A stretch of 64,000 nt of DNA from the NCBI RefSeq assembly GCF_013401515.1, contig NZ_CP058529.1, positions 2,170,001-2,234,000 on the forward strand, in the 5' to 3' direction. Numbering within the stretch: position 1 is the stretch's first letter; every line of letters starts with the position of its first letter. The notes under the pieces are model-generated. The model was not told the origin of the DNA, did not search any database, and was given only the letters and a program-made list of their open reading frames with translations. Of this stretch, positions 1 through 8,316 are shown in pieces. The position numbers were made by a program, and so were the translations under genes. The stretch comes from Halorarum halophilum. GTDB taxonomy: Archaea > Halobacteriota > Halobacteria > Halobacteriales > Haloferacaceae.

Positions 1-1
1 C

Positions 2-1675
2 GAAATCCACCGGAACCCCGTCCGCGCGGTCGCCCTCCTCTCCGTCCTCGCGCTCGCCCTTCGGCTCTGGGGCCTCGGCGCCCGCGCGATGCACTTCGAC
101 GAGGCCCGCGTCGGCTACTGGACGCTCAGGTACCTCGAGACCGGCGATCACGTCTACCGACCCATCGTCCACGGGCCGTTCCTCGAACTCGCGACCGCGC
201 CCCTCCTCGACGCCCTCGGGCCGACGGGGTTCGCCGTCCGCCTCCTCCCCGCGCTCCTCGGCGCGGCGCTCCCGCTCGCCGCCCTCGCGTTCCGCGGCGC
301 CCTGGACGACGCCGAGGTCGTCGCGCTCGCCGGGTTCCTCGCGCTCAACCCCCTGCTCCTGTTCTTCTCGCGGTTCTTCCGCGCGGACGTCCCCCTCGCC
401 GCCTTCGCCTTCGGCGCGTTCGCGCTTGCCCATCGAGCGCACCGGACCGGCAGCCGACGGGACCTCCTCGCGGCCGGGGTCCTCCTCGGTCTCGCGCTGA
501 CGACGAAGGAGAACGTCGTCGTCTACCTGCTCTGCGTCGCCGGCGCGGCCGCCGTCGGACTCGCGGTTCGATGGTGGTCCGACGGCGGCGACGGCGTCCG
601 CGACGCGGTCGGCCGACTCCGTCCGCTCGTCCCCGCGGCGGTCCCGGCACTCCTCGTCGCCGTCCTCGTCGCGTGGTTCTTCTACGTCCCCCGCGGCCAC
701 TCCCCCGGCCTCGACGACCTCGCGACGCGGCCGGTCGCGGTCCTCGCCGCCGGCACCGTCAGCGCGTGGGAGACGTTCGCCGGGAGCCTCTGGGCCGGGA
801 CCCACGACCAGCCGTACCTCCCGTTCCTCGGACACCTGCTCGGCAGCGTCGCCATCGGCGGTGCGGCGCTGTACGGGTGCGCGCTGCTCGGCCTCGCGGG
901 CGAACTCCGCCGCGCGTTCTCTCGACCCGTCGACGTCGCCAACTCCTGCCCGTCCGTCCGCCCCCTCGTCGTCGCCACGGCCGCCTGGGGGCTCGTCGCG
1001 CTCGCGGGCTACCCGGTCGCGGCTGACATCAAGGCGCCGTGGCTCGCCGTCCACGCGCTCGTCCCGCTCGCGGTCCCGGCGGCGGTCGGCGCGGTCGCAC
1101 TCGTCCGGCGCGGCCGGCGGTGGTGGACCGAGGGGGATCGCCTCGCCGCCGCCTCGCTCGCCTGCGTGGTGCTCCTCGTCGTCGGGCAGGCGGGGTTCGT
1201 CGCGTTGGCGACGTCCTACACCGAGCCGACGCCCCGGGTGAACCTCCTCGCGCAGGGGGCCCAGCCCGGCGACGACCTCGACCCGCTGGCGGCCGCCATC
1301 GGCGCGTCCGCGGACCGGGGCGGCGTGCTCTACTACGGCGAGCGGTTCTGGCTGCCGAACGAGTCGGTCGACGACGCACCGCCGGGCCCGGACGCGAACT
1401 GGCTCGGCTACTGGATCCGCCGGCTCCCGCTCCCGTGGTACACCGAGCGGGTCGGCGCCGAGACGTCGTACGCCCGCACCCCCGAGGACGTCCCGGACGA
1501 CCCGCCGCCGGTCGTGGTCGCCGCACCGGACGAGGCCGGGGAGGTCGCCCCGCTGCTCGACGGCTACGGACGGCGGTCGTACGACCTCGCGCTGTTCGGC
1601 AACCCGGTCGTCGTCTTCACCGACCCGACGCTGTACGACCTGGAGTCGAGCGACGCGAAGCGGGACGGTTCCTGA
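2..1675 (+). CDS. Agl23-like membrane glycosyltransferase-type protein (5' end outside window)
   Basis: The reading frame is open from base 2, so the true start lies upstream; the first in-window ATG (89) sits inside a conserved motif and is not the start. About 557 residues are visible. The N-terminal part has an HFDEARVGYWTLRY-type motif followed by many hydrophobic segments, as in the ArnT/PMT-like GT39 fold of haloarchaeal 'flippase activity-associated' Agl23 proteins. The C-terminal third is a soluble region rich in Asp and Pro that probably faces outside. Family membership is from memory of the motif. The Agl23 link to N-glycosylation lipid flipping is known only by association, so the exact reaction is unknown. 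It is not obviously co-transcribed with its right neighbour, which has its own promoter. Confidence 0.72.
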   Translation, partial: EIHRNPVRAVALLSVLALALRLWGLGARAMHFDEARVGYWTLRYLETGDHVYRPIVHGPFLELATAPLLDALGPTGFAVRLLPALLGAALPLAALAFRGALDDAEVVALAGFLALNPLLLFFSRFFRADVPLAAFAFGAFALAHRAHRTGSRRDLLAAGVLLGLALTTKENVVVYLLCVAGAAAVGLAVRWWSDGGDGVRDAVGRLRPLVPAAVPALLVAVLVAWFFYVPRGHSPGLDDLATRPVAVLAAGTVSAWETFAGSLWAGTHDQPYLPFLGHLLGSVAIGGAALYGCALLGLAGELRRAFSRPVDVANSCPSVRPLVVATAAWGLVALAGYPVAADIKAPWLAVHALVPLAVPAAVGAVALVRRGRRWWTEGDRLAAASLACVVLLVVGQAGFVALATSYTEPTPRVNLLAQGAQPGDDLDPLAAAIGASADRGGVLYYGERFWLPNESVDDAPPGPDANWLGYWIRRLPLPWYTERVGAETSYARTPEDVPDDPPPVVVAAPDEAGEVAPLLDGYGRRSYDLALFGNPVVVFTDPTLYDLESSDAKRDGS

Positions 1676-1838
1676 CATCCGCGAGATCGTGCGTGTTCGA
1701 GGGCGGGCTGACGATTGCAGACCGTACGTGTGGATCCTCGCTCGACGCGAACGACGACGCGAACGAGTTCGTCGCGTACGTACACGCCCGGGTGGGGAGG
1801 ATAGGCGTACACCGGCAGGTACTCGCGCGCTTCGACGT

Positions 1839-1846
1839 GCTTAAAC
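1839..1846 (+). promoter_or_regulatory. TATA-like box of the AAA ATPase gene
   Basis: GCTTAAAC lies 25 bases before the ATG at 1871, the spacing expected for a leaderless haloarchaeal transcript. This decides the start at 1871 rather than the ATG at 1862. Confidence 0.55.
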
Positions 1847-1870
1847 CGGCGCAACGGGAAGATGTGTGGG

Positions 1871-3286
1871 ATGAGTGACCCGGCAGTGGACGTGGTCGAA
1901 CTCCTCGTCACCGCACGCCGATACAGCGAGGACCGGGCCCTCGACGCCGACGACCTCCCGCCGCGGTACCGCCGCGTCTTCTGGAGCGAGGCAGCCGAGG
2001 ACGAGTCCGGGCCAGGCGGAGTGAACCGACCGCTTCACGTGACCGAACCGAACGCGACGACAGCGACGGGGGTGGAGCGACCCTGGGAGGCCGTCTCCGA
2101 CCTCCTGTTCACGCAGCGAACAGAATTCTCCGGCGAACTGGAGCTGACCCAGCCGGACATGACGACCGAGTGGCTACTCGAACGCGTGGACGACGACCGA
2201 CTCCTCTCGAACCCGGTGCTCGCGAAGATCGCCGAGGAGGCCGACGCCGGGTTCGACGTCACCCACGCGGAGGCTCGCGAGGAGAACCGGCCGATCCGCG
2301 CGGACCGCGTCTGGATCGACGCGCTCCTCGACGAGTACTTCGGCGATGACGACGAGGACGAGGACGGCGACGACATGCTCGATCTCGTCACGGTGAAGGC
2401 GCCCGAGGAGATCGAGATGACCCTCCAGGACCTCGTGCTCACCGAGGACCAGGAGGGCGAGATCCGCAAGCTAATGAAGGCCATCGAGCACCGCGAGTAC
2501 CTCGCGCAGATCGGCCTCCGCGAGATCGGCAAGCTCCTGTTCGTCGGCCCGCCCGGCACCGGCAAGACGACCGCCGCCCGGGCGCTCGCGCACGAACTCG
2601 GCCTCCCGTTCGTCGAGGTGAAGCTCTCGATGGTGACGAGCCAGTACCTCGGCGAGACGGCCAAGAACGTCGAGAAGACGTTCGAGGTCGCCAAGCGGCT
2701 CGCGCCGTGCATCCTCTTCATCGACGAGTTCGACTCCGTCGCGAAGACCCGCCGGAGCGACGAGCACGCGGCACTCAAGCGAGCGGTCAACACCCTCCTC
2801 AAGAGCATCGACGACATCTCGCTGGTCCGCGACGAGGTGCTGCTCATCTCGGCGACGAACCACCCCGACCAGCTCGATGCCGCCGCCTGGCGGCGCTTCG
2901 ACGAGATCGTTAACTTCCCGAAGCCGGACCGGCAGATGCGCTCGGACATCCTCGAGATCATCACGCGCCGGATGGAGATCGCGGAGTTCGACCCGCAGGA
3001 GGCCGCCGAGCGGACGGAGGGCCTGACGGGATCGGACCTCCGGATGGTGCTGCGGGAGGCCGTGCTCGAGGCCCTGACCGACGAGCGCATGTCCATCACC
3101 CAGGAGGACATCATGGACGCGGTCGAGGACTTCGAGGAGCGCGACAACCTGAAGAACATGGACATGATCGAGGGCGAGGGCGCCGAGGTGCCCGAGGTCG
3201 CGGGCGACGGCGGCGACGCGCACGACCACGACGACCACGACCACGATCACGACCACGGCACAGCCGACCACTCGCACGACGACTGA
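1871..3286 (+). CDS. AAA family ATPase with His/Asp-rich C-terminal tail
   Basis: A 471-residue cytoplasmic ATPase. Residues about 1-200 are an acidic N-terminal region without a recognised domain. Then comes a single AAA module with Walker A GPPGTGKTT (near residue 227), Walker B ILFIDEFD, a sensor-1 Asn in ISATNH and the arginine-containing AAAWRRFDE segment. It resembles the classical AAA (Cdc48/PAN/FtsH-like) clade found as stand-alone genes in haloarchaea. The last 25 or so residues are almost only His, Asp and Ala and could bind metal. ATG 1871 is preferred over ATG 1862 because of the promoter spacing. The substrate is unknown. Confidence 0.8.
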   Translation: MSDPAVDVVELLVTARRYSEDRALDADDLPPRYRRVFWSEAAEDESGPGGVNRPLHVTEPNATTATGVERPWEAVSDLLFTQRTEFSGELELTQPDMTTEWLLERVDDDRLLSNPVLAKIAEEADAGFDVTHAEAREENRPIRADRVWIDALLDEYFGDDDEDEDGDDMLDLVTVKAPEEIEMTLQDLVLTEDQEGEIRKLMKAIEHREYLAQIGLREIGKLLFVGPPGTGKTTAARALAHELGLPFVEVKLSMVTSQYLGETAKNVEKTFEVAKRLAPCILFIDEFDSVAKTRRSDEHAALKRAVNTLLKSIDDISLVRDEVLLISATNHPDQLDAAAWRRFDEIVNFPKPDRQMRSDILEIITRRMEIAEFDPQEAAERTEGLTGSDLRMVLREAVLEALTDERMSITQEDIMDAVEDFEERDNLKNMDMIEGEGAEVPEVAGDGGDAHDHDDHDHDHDHGTADHSHDD

Positions 3287-3422
3287 TCCGACTCTCGGGA
3301 GTCGATCCGAGACGCGACATCGGCGCGACGCGACCCGAACCGGCCCGGTGCCGGCTCGATTCCGTCGTCGACGACGCCTCCGATACCCCTTACTTCCCCG
3401 CCCACCTCCGCCCGCCTAGCGA

Positions 3423-4247
3423 ATGCGCGTCACCCTGCTCGGCACGGGCGATACGACCGGCACGCCGACCGTCGGGTGCGACTGCGACACCTGCCGGGCG
3501 GCCCGCGAGCGCGGCGTGGAGCGCTCGCGCTTCTCCGTCCACGTCGAGAACGAACGGACCGGCGAGTCGCTCCTCGTCGACTTCTCCCCCGACTTCCGCC
3601 GCCAGTTCCTCGACTCCGAGGTCCCCCTCCCCGACGCCGGCGTCGTCACCCACGTCCACTTCGACCACCTCGACGGCCTCGGGAACGCCTACCGCGTCTT
3701 CGACGAGTTACCGGTCTACGCCGCCGACGAGACCGACCCCCTGACCGACGAGTCGGTCGCGGGGACGATCCGCCGGAAGTACGACTACCTCGACCGCGTG
3801 ACCGTCCACGACGTCACCCCCCACGAACCGACGCGGATCTGCGGCCTCGACGTGACGCTCGTCCCGGTCGACCACCCGCCGCTCGTCTGCTACGGCGTCG
3901 CTGTCGAGGACCCCGAGACGGGGGCGAAGCTGTCGCTCTCGGGCGACACCAGCTACGACGTTCCCCCCGAATCGCGCGCCGCGCTGGCCGAACCCGACCT
4001 CCTGCTCGCGGACGGCATCGTCCCGGCGAGCCTCTGCGAGCGCCACCCGATCGGCGGGGCCGACCGCGGGCCGGACGGGGTCCCGCGGACGTTCGGCACG
4101 AAGCACATGACCCGCGAGGGGGCGCTCGCGCTGGCCGAGGACCTCGACGCGGCGGAGACCCGCGTCGTCCACGCGGCCCACTTCTATCCCGTCGAGGAGG
4201 CGTTCGAGGACCCGCTCGCGGTCGACGGCGAGGTGTACGACCTGTAG
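3423..4247 (+). CDS. MBL-fold metallohydrolase, PhnP-like
   Basis: A 274-residue metallo-beta-lactamase-fold hydrolase. The metal site motif HVHFDH is at residues 77-82, followed by later His/Asp ligands (SGDTSYD, AAHFYP). Near the N-terminus a Cys cluster (GCDCDTC, residues 18-24) matches the extra zinc site of the PhnP branch, whose best-known member is a cyclic phosphodiesterase of phosphonate breakdown. No other phosphonate gene is nearby, so the substrate is open; haloarchaea often carry such genes alone. It is transcribed in the same direction as its neighbours, with gaps of 136 and 75 bases. Confidence 0.82.
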   Translation: MRVTLLGTGDTTGTPTVGCDCDTCRAARERGVERSRFSVHVENERTGESLLVDFSPDFRRQFLDSEVPLPDAGVVTHVHFDHLDGLGNAYRVFDELPVYAADETDPLTDESVAGTIRRKYDYLDRVTVHDVTPHEPTRICGLDVTLVPVDHPPLVCYGVAVEDPETGAKLSLSGDTSYDVPPESRAALAEPDLLLADGIVPASLCERHPIGGADRGPDGVPRTFGTKHMTREGALALAEDLDAAETRVVHAAHFYPVEEAFEDPLAVDGEVYDL

Positions 4248-4322
4248 GGCACGTCGGGATCGGGAGCACACCCGGACCGACCAGTCGGAAAACACTTGCC
4301 GGAGTGCTCGGAGTACCCGCCA

Positions 4323-5669
4323 ATGCCTCGCACCTGCTCCCGGCGCCGGGCGCTGGCGGCCGTCGGCACCGCGCTGGTCGCCGGCTGTTCCCAGCCGGGC
4401 ACCCCTCCATCCGACTCCAGTAGCGGGTCGGATCGACCGACCGAAACGTCGACGTCGACGTCGACGCCCGTCCCCGAACCGGACGTCTCGTTCGACCCCG
4501 ACGACGACTGGCGGGCGCCGACCGACGCGCCCGCGACGAACGTCGAGACGAACGTGCTGGTCGAGAACCTGGAGATCCCCTGGGACGTCTCGGTCGCCGC
4601 GAACGGCGACCTGTTCATCACCGAGCGCGTCGGCCGGGTCACCCGGTTCAGCGCCGGCGAACTCGACGCGGTGCTCTCGCCCGCGGACGTCATCGGCGCC
4701 GGGTCGGTGCCGCCCGGCCACGACGAGCGCCCCTGGTGGGTCGACGGCGGCGAGGGCGGCACCCTCGGCGTCGCGGTCCACCCGAACTACCCCGACGTCG
4801 AACTCCTGTTCGTCTACTACACCGCGGCGGTCGAGGACGGCCCGGTGAACCGCATCTCGCGGTTCGACCTGTCGGCCGACGACCCCGGCGCGGCCGAGAC
4901 GGTCGTCGTCGACGGGATCCCCGCCTCGAACATCCACGACGGCGGCCGACTGACGTTCGGGCCGCGCGGGCGCCTGTGGGCGACCGTCGGCGACGCCGGC
5001 GAGGAGTCGCTGGCGGCCGACCCGTCGAGCCTCGCGGGGTCGATCCTCCGCGTCACCGTCGACGGCGAACCAGCGCCGGGCAACCCCGACCTGGGCGACC
5101 CCCGGGTGCTCACCTACGGCCACCGGAACCCGCAGGGACTGGCGTGGCTCCCGGACGGGACGGCCCTTGCCACCGAGCACGGTCCGTCGGGGAAGGACGA
5201 ACTCAACCGTCTCGAGGGCGGCGCGAACTACGGCTGGCCGGACGTCCGCACACCGGAGGAGTACCGGAACGCGGCGGACGTCCACCGGCCGCTGTTCAAC
5301 ACCCGCAACACGACGTGGGCGCCGACCGGCTGCCTGTTCTACACCGGCGACGCCGTCCCATCGTGGCGAAACCGGCTGCTGGTCGGCGGGCTCAGGAGCC
5401 AGCAGGTCGTCGTCGCCACGGTCACCCGCCCCGACGGCGACCCACCGCCGGTGGGCGACGGCCGACGCTTCGACGCCGACTGGCTCGACGACGCCTACAC
5501 CGTCACGGCGAACCCGGTGTTGCAGGACGAACTCGGGCGGGTCCGTCACGTCGAGCAGGGGCCCGACGGCGCGCTGTACGCCATCACCTCGAACCGCGAC
5601 GGCCGGGCGAACGAGCCGTTCCCCCGCGAGCGCGACGACGTGCTCGTCAGACTGGAGGTCACCTCGTGA
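4323..5669 (+). CDS. PQQ-dependent sugar dehydrogenase-like lipoprotein
   Basis: A 448-residue exported protein of the soluble glucose dehydrogenase (GSDH) six-blade propeller family. The N-terminus has an Arg pair, a hydrophobic stretch and a lipobox ending at Cys22, followed by a Ser/Thr linker, so it should be a membrane-anchored lipoprotein. Family motifs seen are IPWDVSVAANGDLFITE, GGTLGVAVHPNYP, GGRLTFGPRGRLWATVGDAG and YGHRNPQG. ATG 4323 is chosen over the upstream TTG at 4296 because it starts directly before the signal peptide. The stop codon overlaps the GTG start of the next secreted protein, so the two are probably translated together. Actual PQQ use is not shown by the sequence. 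Confidence 0.8.
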   Translation: MPRTCSRRRALAAVGTALVAGCSQPGTPPSDSSSGSDRPTETSTSTSTPVPEPDVSFDPDDDWRAPTDAPATNVETNVLVENLEIPWDVSVAANGDLFITERVGRVTRFSAGELDAVLSPADVIGAGSVPPGHDERPWWVDGGEGGTLGVAVHPNYPDVELLFVYYTAAVEDGPVNRISRFDLSADDPGAAETVVVDGIPASNIHDGGRLTFGPRGRLWATVGDAGEESLAADPSSLAGSILRVTVDGEPAPGNPDLGDPRVLTYGHRNPQGLAWLPDGTALATEHGPSGKDELNRLEGGANYGWPDVRTPEEYRNAADVHRPLFNTRNTTWAPTGCLFYTGDAVPSWRNRLLVGGLRSQQVVVATVTRPDGDPPPVGDGRRFDADWLDDAYTVTANPVLQDELGRVRHVEQGPDGALYAITSNRDGRANEPFPRERDDVLVRLEVTS

Positions 5670-7120
5670 CGGGTCGAGACGCTCGAACCGCCCTCGTCGC
5701 GGCCATCCTCGCCGTGTTGCTCACGGTCGGGCCGGCCTCCGCCGGGGTCGGTGCCGGAACGACCGACGCGGTCGGACCGGGGGCCGGGACGGCGGGCGCC
5801 GCTACGGCCGGGACGTACCCGGCGAAGATGGCCCAGACGCCGAACCCCTGCGTCGGGACGATCAGCCAGCGGCCGTCCGCAACGACGCTGGTCACCATCC
5901 AGGGCGCCCGCGGCGGCGGGAAGACCGCCTCGCTGATGCTCGGGGTCCGCCCGAACGGGTCGGTCGTCGGCGTCCACAACGACACCGCCGCTGGCCGGTG
6001 GTGGCAGTACGACGTGGACCCGATGCCGAACGGGGACCTGCTCGTGGCGACGACCGAACCCGGCATCTCCGTCGTCGAGCGAGTCGACCCGGCGACGGGC
6101 GAGCACGAGTCGGTCGAGCGCCTCGAGAACGTCGAGGACGCCCACGACGTCGACTACCTCGGCGACGGCGAGTACGTCACCGTGGACAAGGGCGACGGCC
6201 GCAACCGCGTCGTCGTCTACAACAGCACCAGCGAGGAGATGGTGTGGAAGTGGCGGTTCGACGAGTACGCCGACCGCTTCCCGCAGTCGGGCGGCGGCCC
6301 GTACGGTGAGGACTGGACCCACGTCAACGACGTGGACGAGATCGGCGACGGCGTCTTCCTGGTCTCGGTCCGCAACTTCGACCAGGTGATCGCCATCGAC
6401 CGCGGGACGAAGGAGGTGCTCTGGACGCTCGGCGAGGACGACGACTACGACGTCCTGAACGAGCAGCACAACCCGGACTACATCGAGGGCGAGAACGGCA
6501 CCGACACCGTGCTGGTCGCCGACAGCATGAACGACCGCGTGGTCGAGTACGCCCGCGAGGACGGCGAGTGGACCCGGACGTGGACCCTCCGCGGCGGCGG
6601 CCTGAGCGAGCCGCGCGACGCCGACCGCCTCCCGAACGGCAACACGCTGGTCACCGACCGCCGCGGCCACCGGGTCGTCGAGGTCACCCCGCGCGGCGAG
6701 GTCGTCTGGGAGTTCTACACGCCGTGGCAGCCGTACGACGCCGAACGCGTCGGCACCGACCGCGGTTCGGAGGGGCCGACGATGCGCCAGCTCCGCGCCG
6801 ACGGCACCCACCGGATGCAGGGGAGCGCCGGCTACGACACCGAACGGATCGAATCGTGCTACGCCTACCTCACCGGCTGGGACGGCGGGAGCCGACTCGT
6901 CCCCGACGACGAGCTGTGGGGGACCGCAGGAAACGGCACGCCCGGTTCGACCGACGGGAGCGTGGGGACGGCTGACGGGTCGACCGAGCCGACCCTGACG
7001 ACCGTCCCGCCCAGGTCCGGGCCGTTCTCGCCCGGTCGCCTCACGCCGCTCCTCGGGGTCGGCCTCGCGGCGGCGGTCGCGGCCGTCGTCGCCGGGTTCG
7101 TCGTCTGGCGGCGACGCTGA
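5666..7120 (+). CDS. Arylsulfotransferase (ASST)-like secreted propeller protein
   Basis: A 484-residue protein starting at a GTG that overlaps the previous stop by four bases. An N-terminal signal segment is followed by a beta-propeller with ASST-type repeats (VRPNGSVVGVHND, WTHVNDVDEIGDG, LNEQHNPDYI, DADRLPNGNTLVTDRRGHRVVEV). The tail is a Thr/Ser/Pro-rich linker, one hydrophobic helix and a terminal RRR, so it is anchored outside the membrane by its C-terminus. ASST enzymes move sulfate between aryl donors; haloarchaeal members are uncharacterised. Co-translation with the GSDH-like gene suggests a joint role at the cell surface. Confidence 0.75.
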   Translation: MTGRDARTALVAAILAVLLTVGPASAGVGAGTTDAVGPGAGTAGAATAGTYPAKMAQTPNPCVGTISQRPSATTLVTIQGARGGGKTASLMLGVRPNGSVVGVHNDTAAGRWWQYDVDPMPNGDLLVATTEPGISVVERVDPATGEHESVERLENVEDAHDVDYLGDGEYVTVDKGDGRNRVVVYNSTSEEMVWKWRFDEYADRFPQSGGGPYGEDWTHVNDVDEIGDGVFLVSVRNFDQVIAIDRGTKEVLWTLGEDDDYDVLNEQHNPDYIEGENGTDTVLVADSMNDRVVEYAREDGEWTRTWTLRGGGLSEPRDADRLPNGNTLVTDRRGHRVVEVTPRGEVVWEFYTPWQPYDAERVGTDRGSEGPTMRQLRADGTHRMQGSAGYDTERIESCYAYLTGWDGGSRLVPDDELWGTAGNGTPGSTDGSVGTADGSTEPTLTTVPPRSGPFSPGRLTPLLGVGLAAAVAAVVAGFVVWRRR

Positions 7121-7174
7121 CCCGCTCTGACAATATCAGGGTAGGTTCACCGCCGACGCGACGCCCTGCCGGAC

Positions 7175-8137
7175 TCAGTCGGAGAACCGGTCGAGCCCGC
7201 TCTGTCGCCGGGCGGTCCCGGCCGGGTCGCGCTCCCACGGCGTCGCCGCGTCTCTGAGCGCCGCGCGGTCGACCGCCAGCGCATCCCCGGCCTCGAACCC
7301 CGGGCAGTCCGGGCCGCAGGCCTCCGCGGGGTTGACGACGCGGTCGAAGTGCCCGCACTCGGGCCGCCCGTCCGCGGTCGCCAGACAGCGGGCGCAGTCC
7401 GGGAACTCGTAGGTCCGCCAGCCCTTGCCGTACGCCCGCTCGGCGATCCGACGGCGCTTTCGGGCCTTCGCCTCCGGGTCGACGAGCGCGACGTCGGTCC
7501 GGAGGGGTCGCTCGTCCACGACCTCGATTCCCGGTTCCGTCACGGGGAGTCGGCTCGCCTCGCGGAGGACCGTCCGCTCGCCCGAGTCAGGGTCGAACCG
7601 CCAGACGCCGACCTCCTGGGGGAGCCGGTTCAGGTGCGCGCCGGTGACGTGGCTCGCCGTCGCCAGCACCACCTCGTCGAGGAGGCCGAGCGAGACGTCG
7701 AACCTGAGCTGGCGTTCGAGGTCGCCCGGCCGGCCGAGGTCGGGTTTGTTCTCGATACCGACGAGCTTCCCGACCCAGTCGTCGGGGTAGCGGGCGGTCT
7801 GGCGGACGTACTCCCGGCCGCCCCGTCGCTCGCGCGAGAGGAAGCCGGACTCGACCGCGGCGTCGACCCGCTCGCGGGCGAGGTCGGGGTGGCCGTCGAA
7901 GGCGTCGCGCCAGTAGCGCGCCTCGCCGACGCCGACGTCGGCCTCGATGGCGGCGTGGGGGACGGCCCGGTCGGTGATACGCGCCCGGTCGGCGAACCCC
8001 GGGCCGGGTTCGATCCCGACCACGTCCATCACGCGGCTCCCCGGCGACGCGACGGCGGCTCCGAGCTGGCGGGCGAGCACCCAGTCCTCCTCCCGTTCGA
8101 GGTGGGCACACAGCGCCAGTTCGAAGCCGAACTCCAT
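7175..8137 (-). CDS. Haloarchaeal conserved protein (probable DUF5787)
   Basis: A 320-residue protein. The start at 8137 gives the typical opening MEFGFELALCAHLE; the longer open frame upstream is not protein-like. Conserved pieces are VMDVVGIEPGPGF near residue 40 and a C-terminal cluster of Cys and His (CARCLA, CGHFD, CGPDCPGFE) that probably binds zinc. From memory this matches DUF5787, known only in Halobacteria and without assigned function. It is convergent with the ASST-like gene and divergent from mutS. A nuclease-like fold is possible but not shown. Confidence 0.68.
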   Translation of the reverse strand: MEFGFELALCAHLEREEDWVLARQLGAAVASPGSRVMDVVGIEPGPGFADRARITDRAVPHAAIEADVGVGEARYWRDAFDGHPDLARERVDAAVESGFLSRERRGGREYVRQTARYPDDWVGKLVGIENKPDLGRPGDLERQLRFDVSLGLLDEVVLATASHVTGAHLNRLPQEVGVWRFDPDSGERTVLREASRLPVTEPGIEVVDERPLRTDVALVDPEAKARKRRRIAERAYGKGWRTYEFPDCARCLATADGRPECGHFDRVVNPAEACGPDCPGFEAGDALAVDRAALRDAATPWERDPAGTARRQSGLDRFSD

Positions 8138-8316
8138 TCTACCGCGTCGTCGGGGGTGCACGGAGAAAAGGGCCGCGTGTCCGGTGGAGGGTGGAGGGCC
8201 GACGCGCTCGTCGAACCGTCGACGCCCGCGACCGAACCGGCGGACACGACGACGAATCACCCGGCCCCCGACGGGAGGGCGAAACCCTTTCGCCCCTCCC
8301 CCGCCCCTCGACAACC

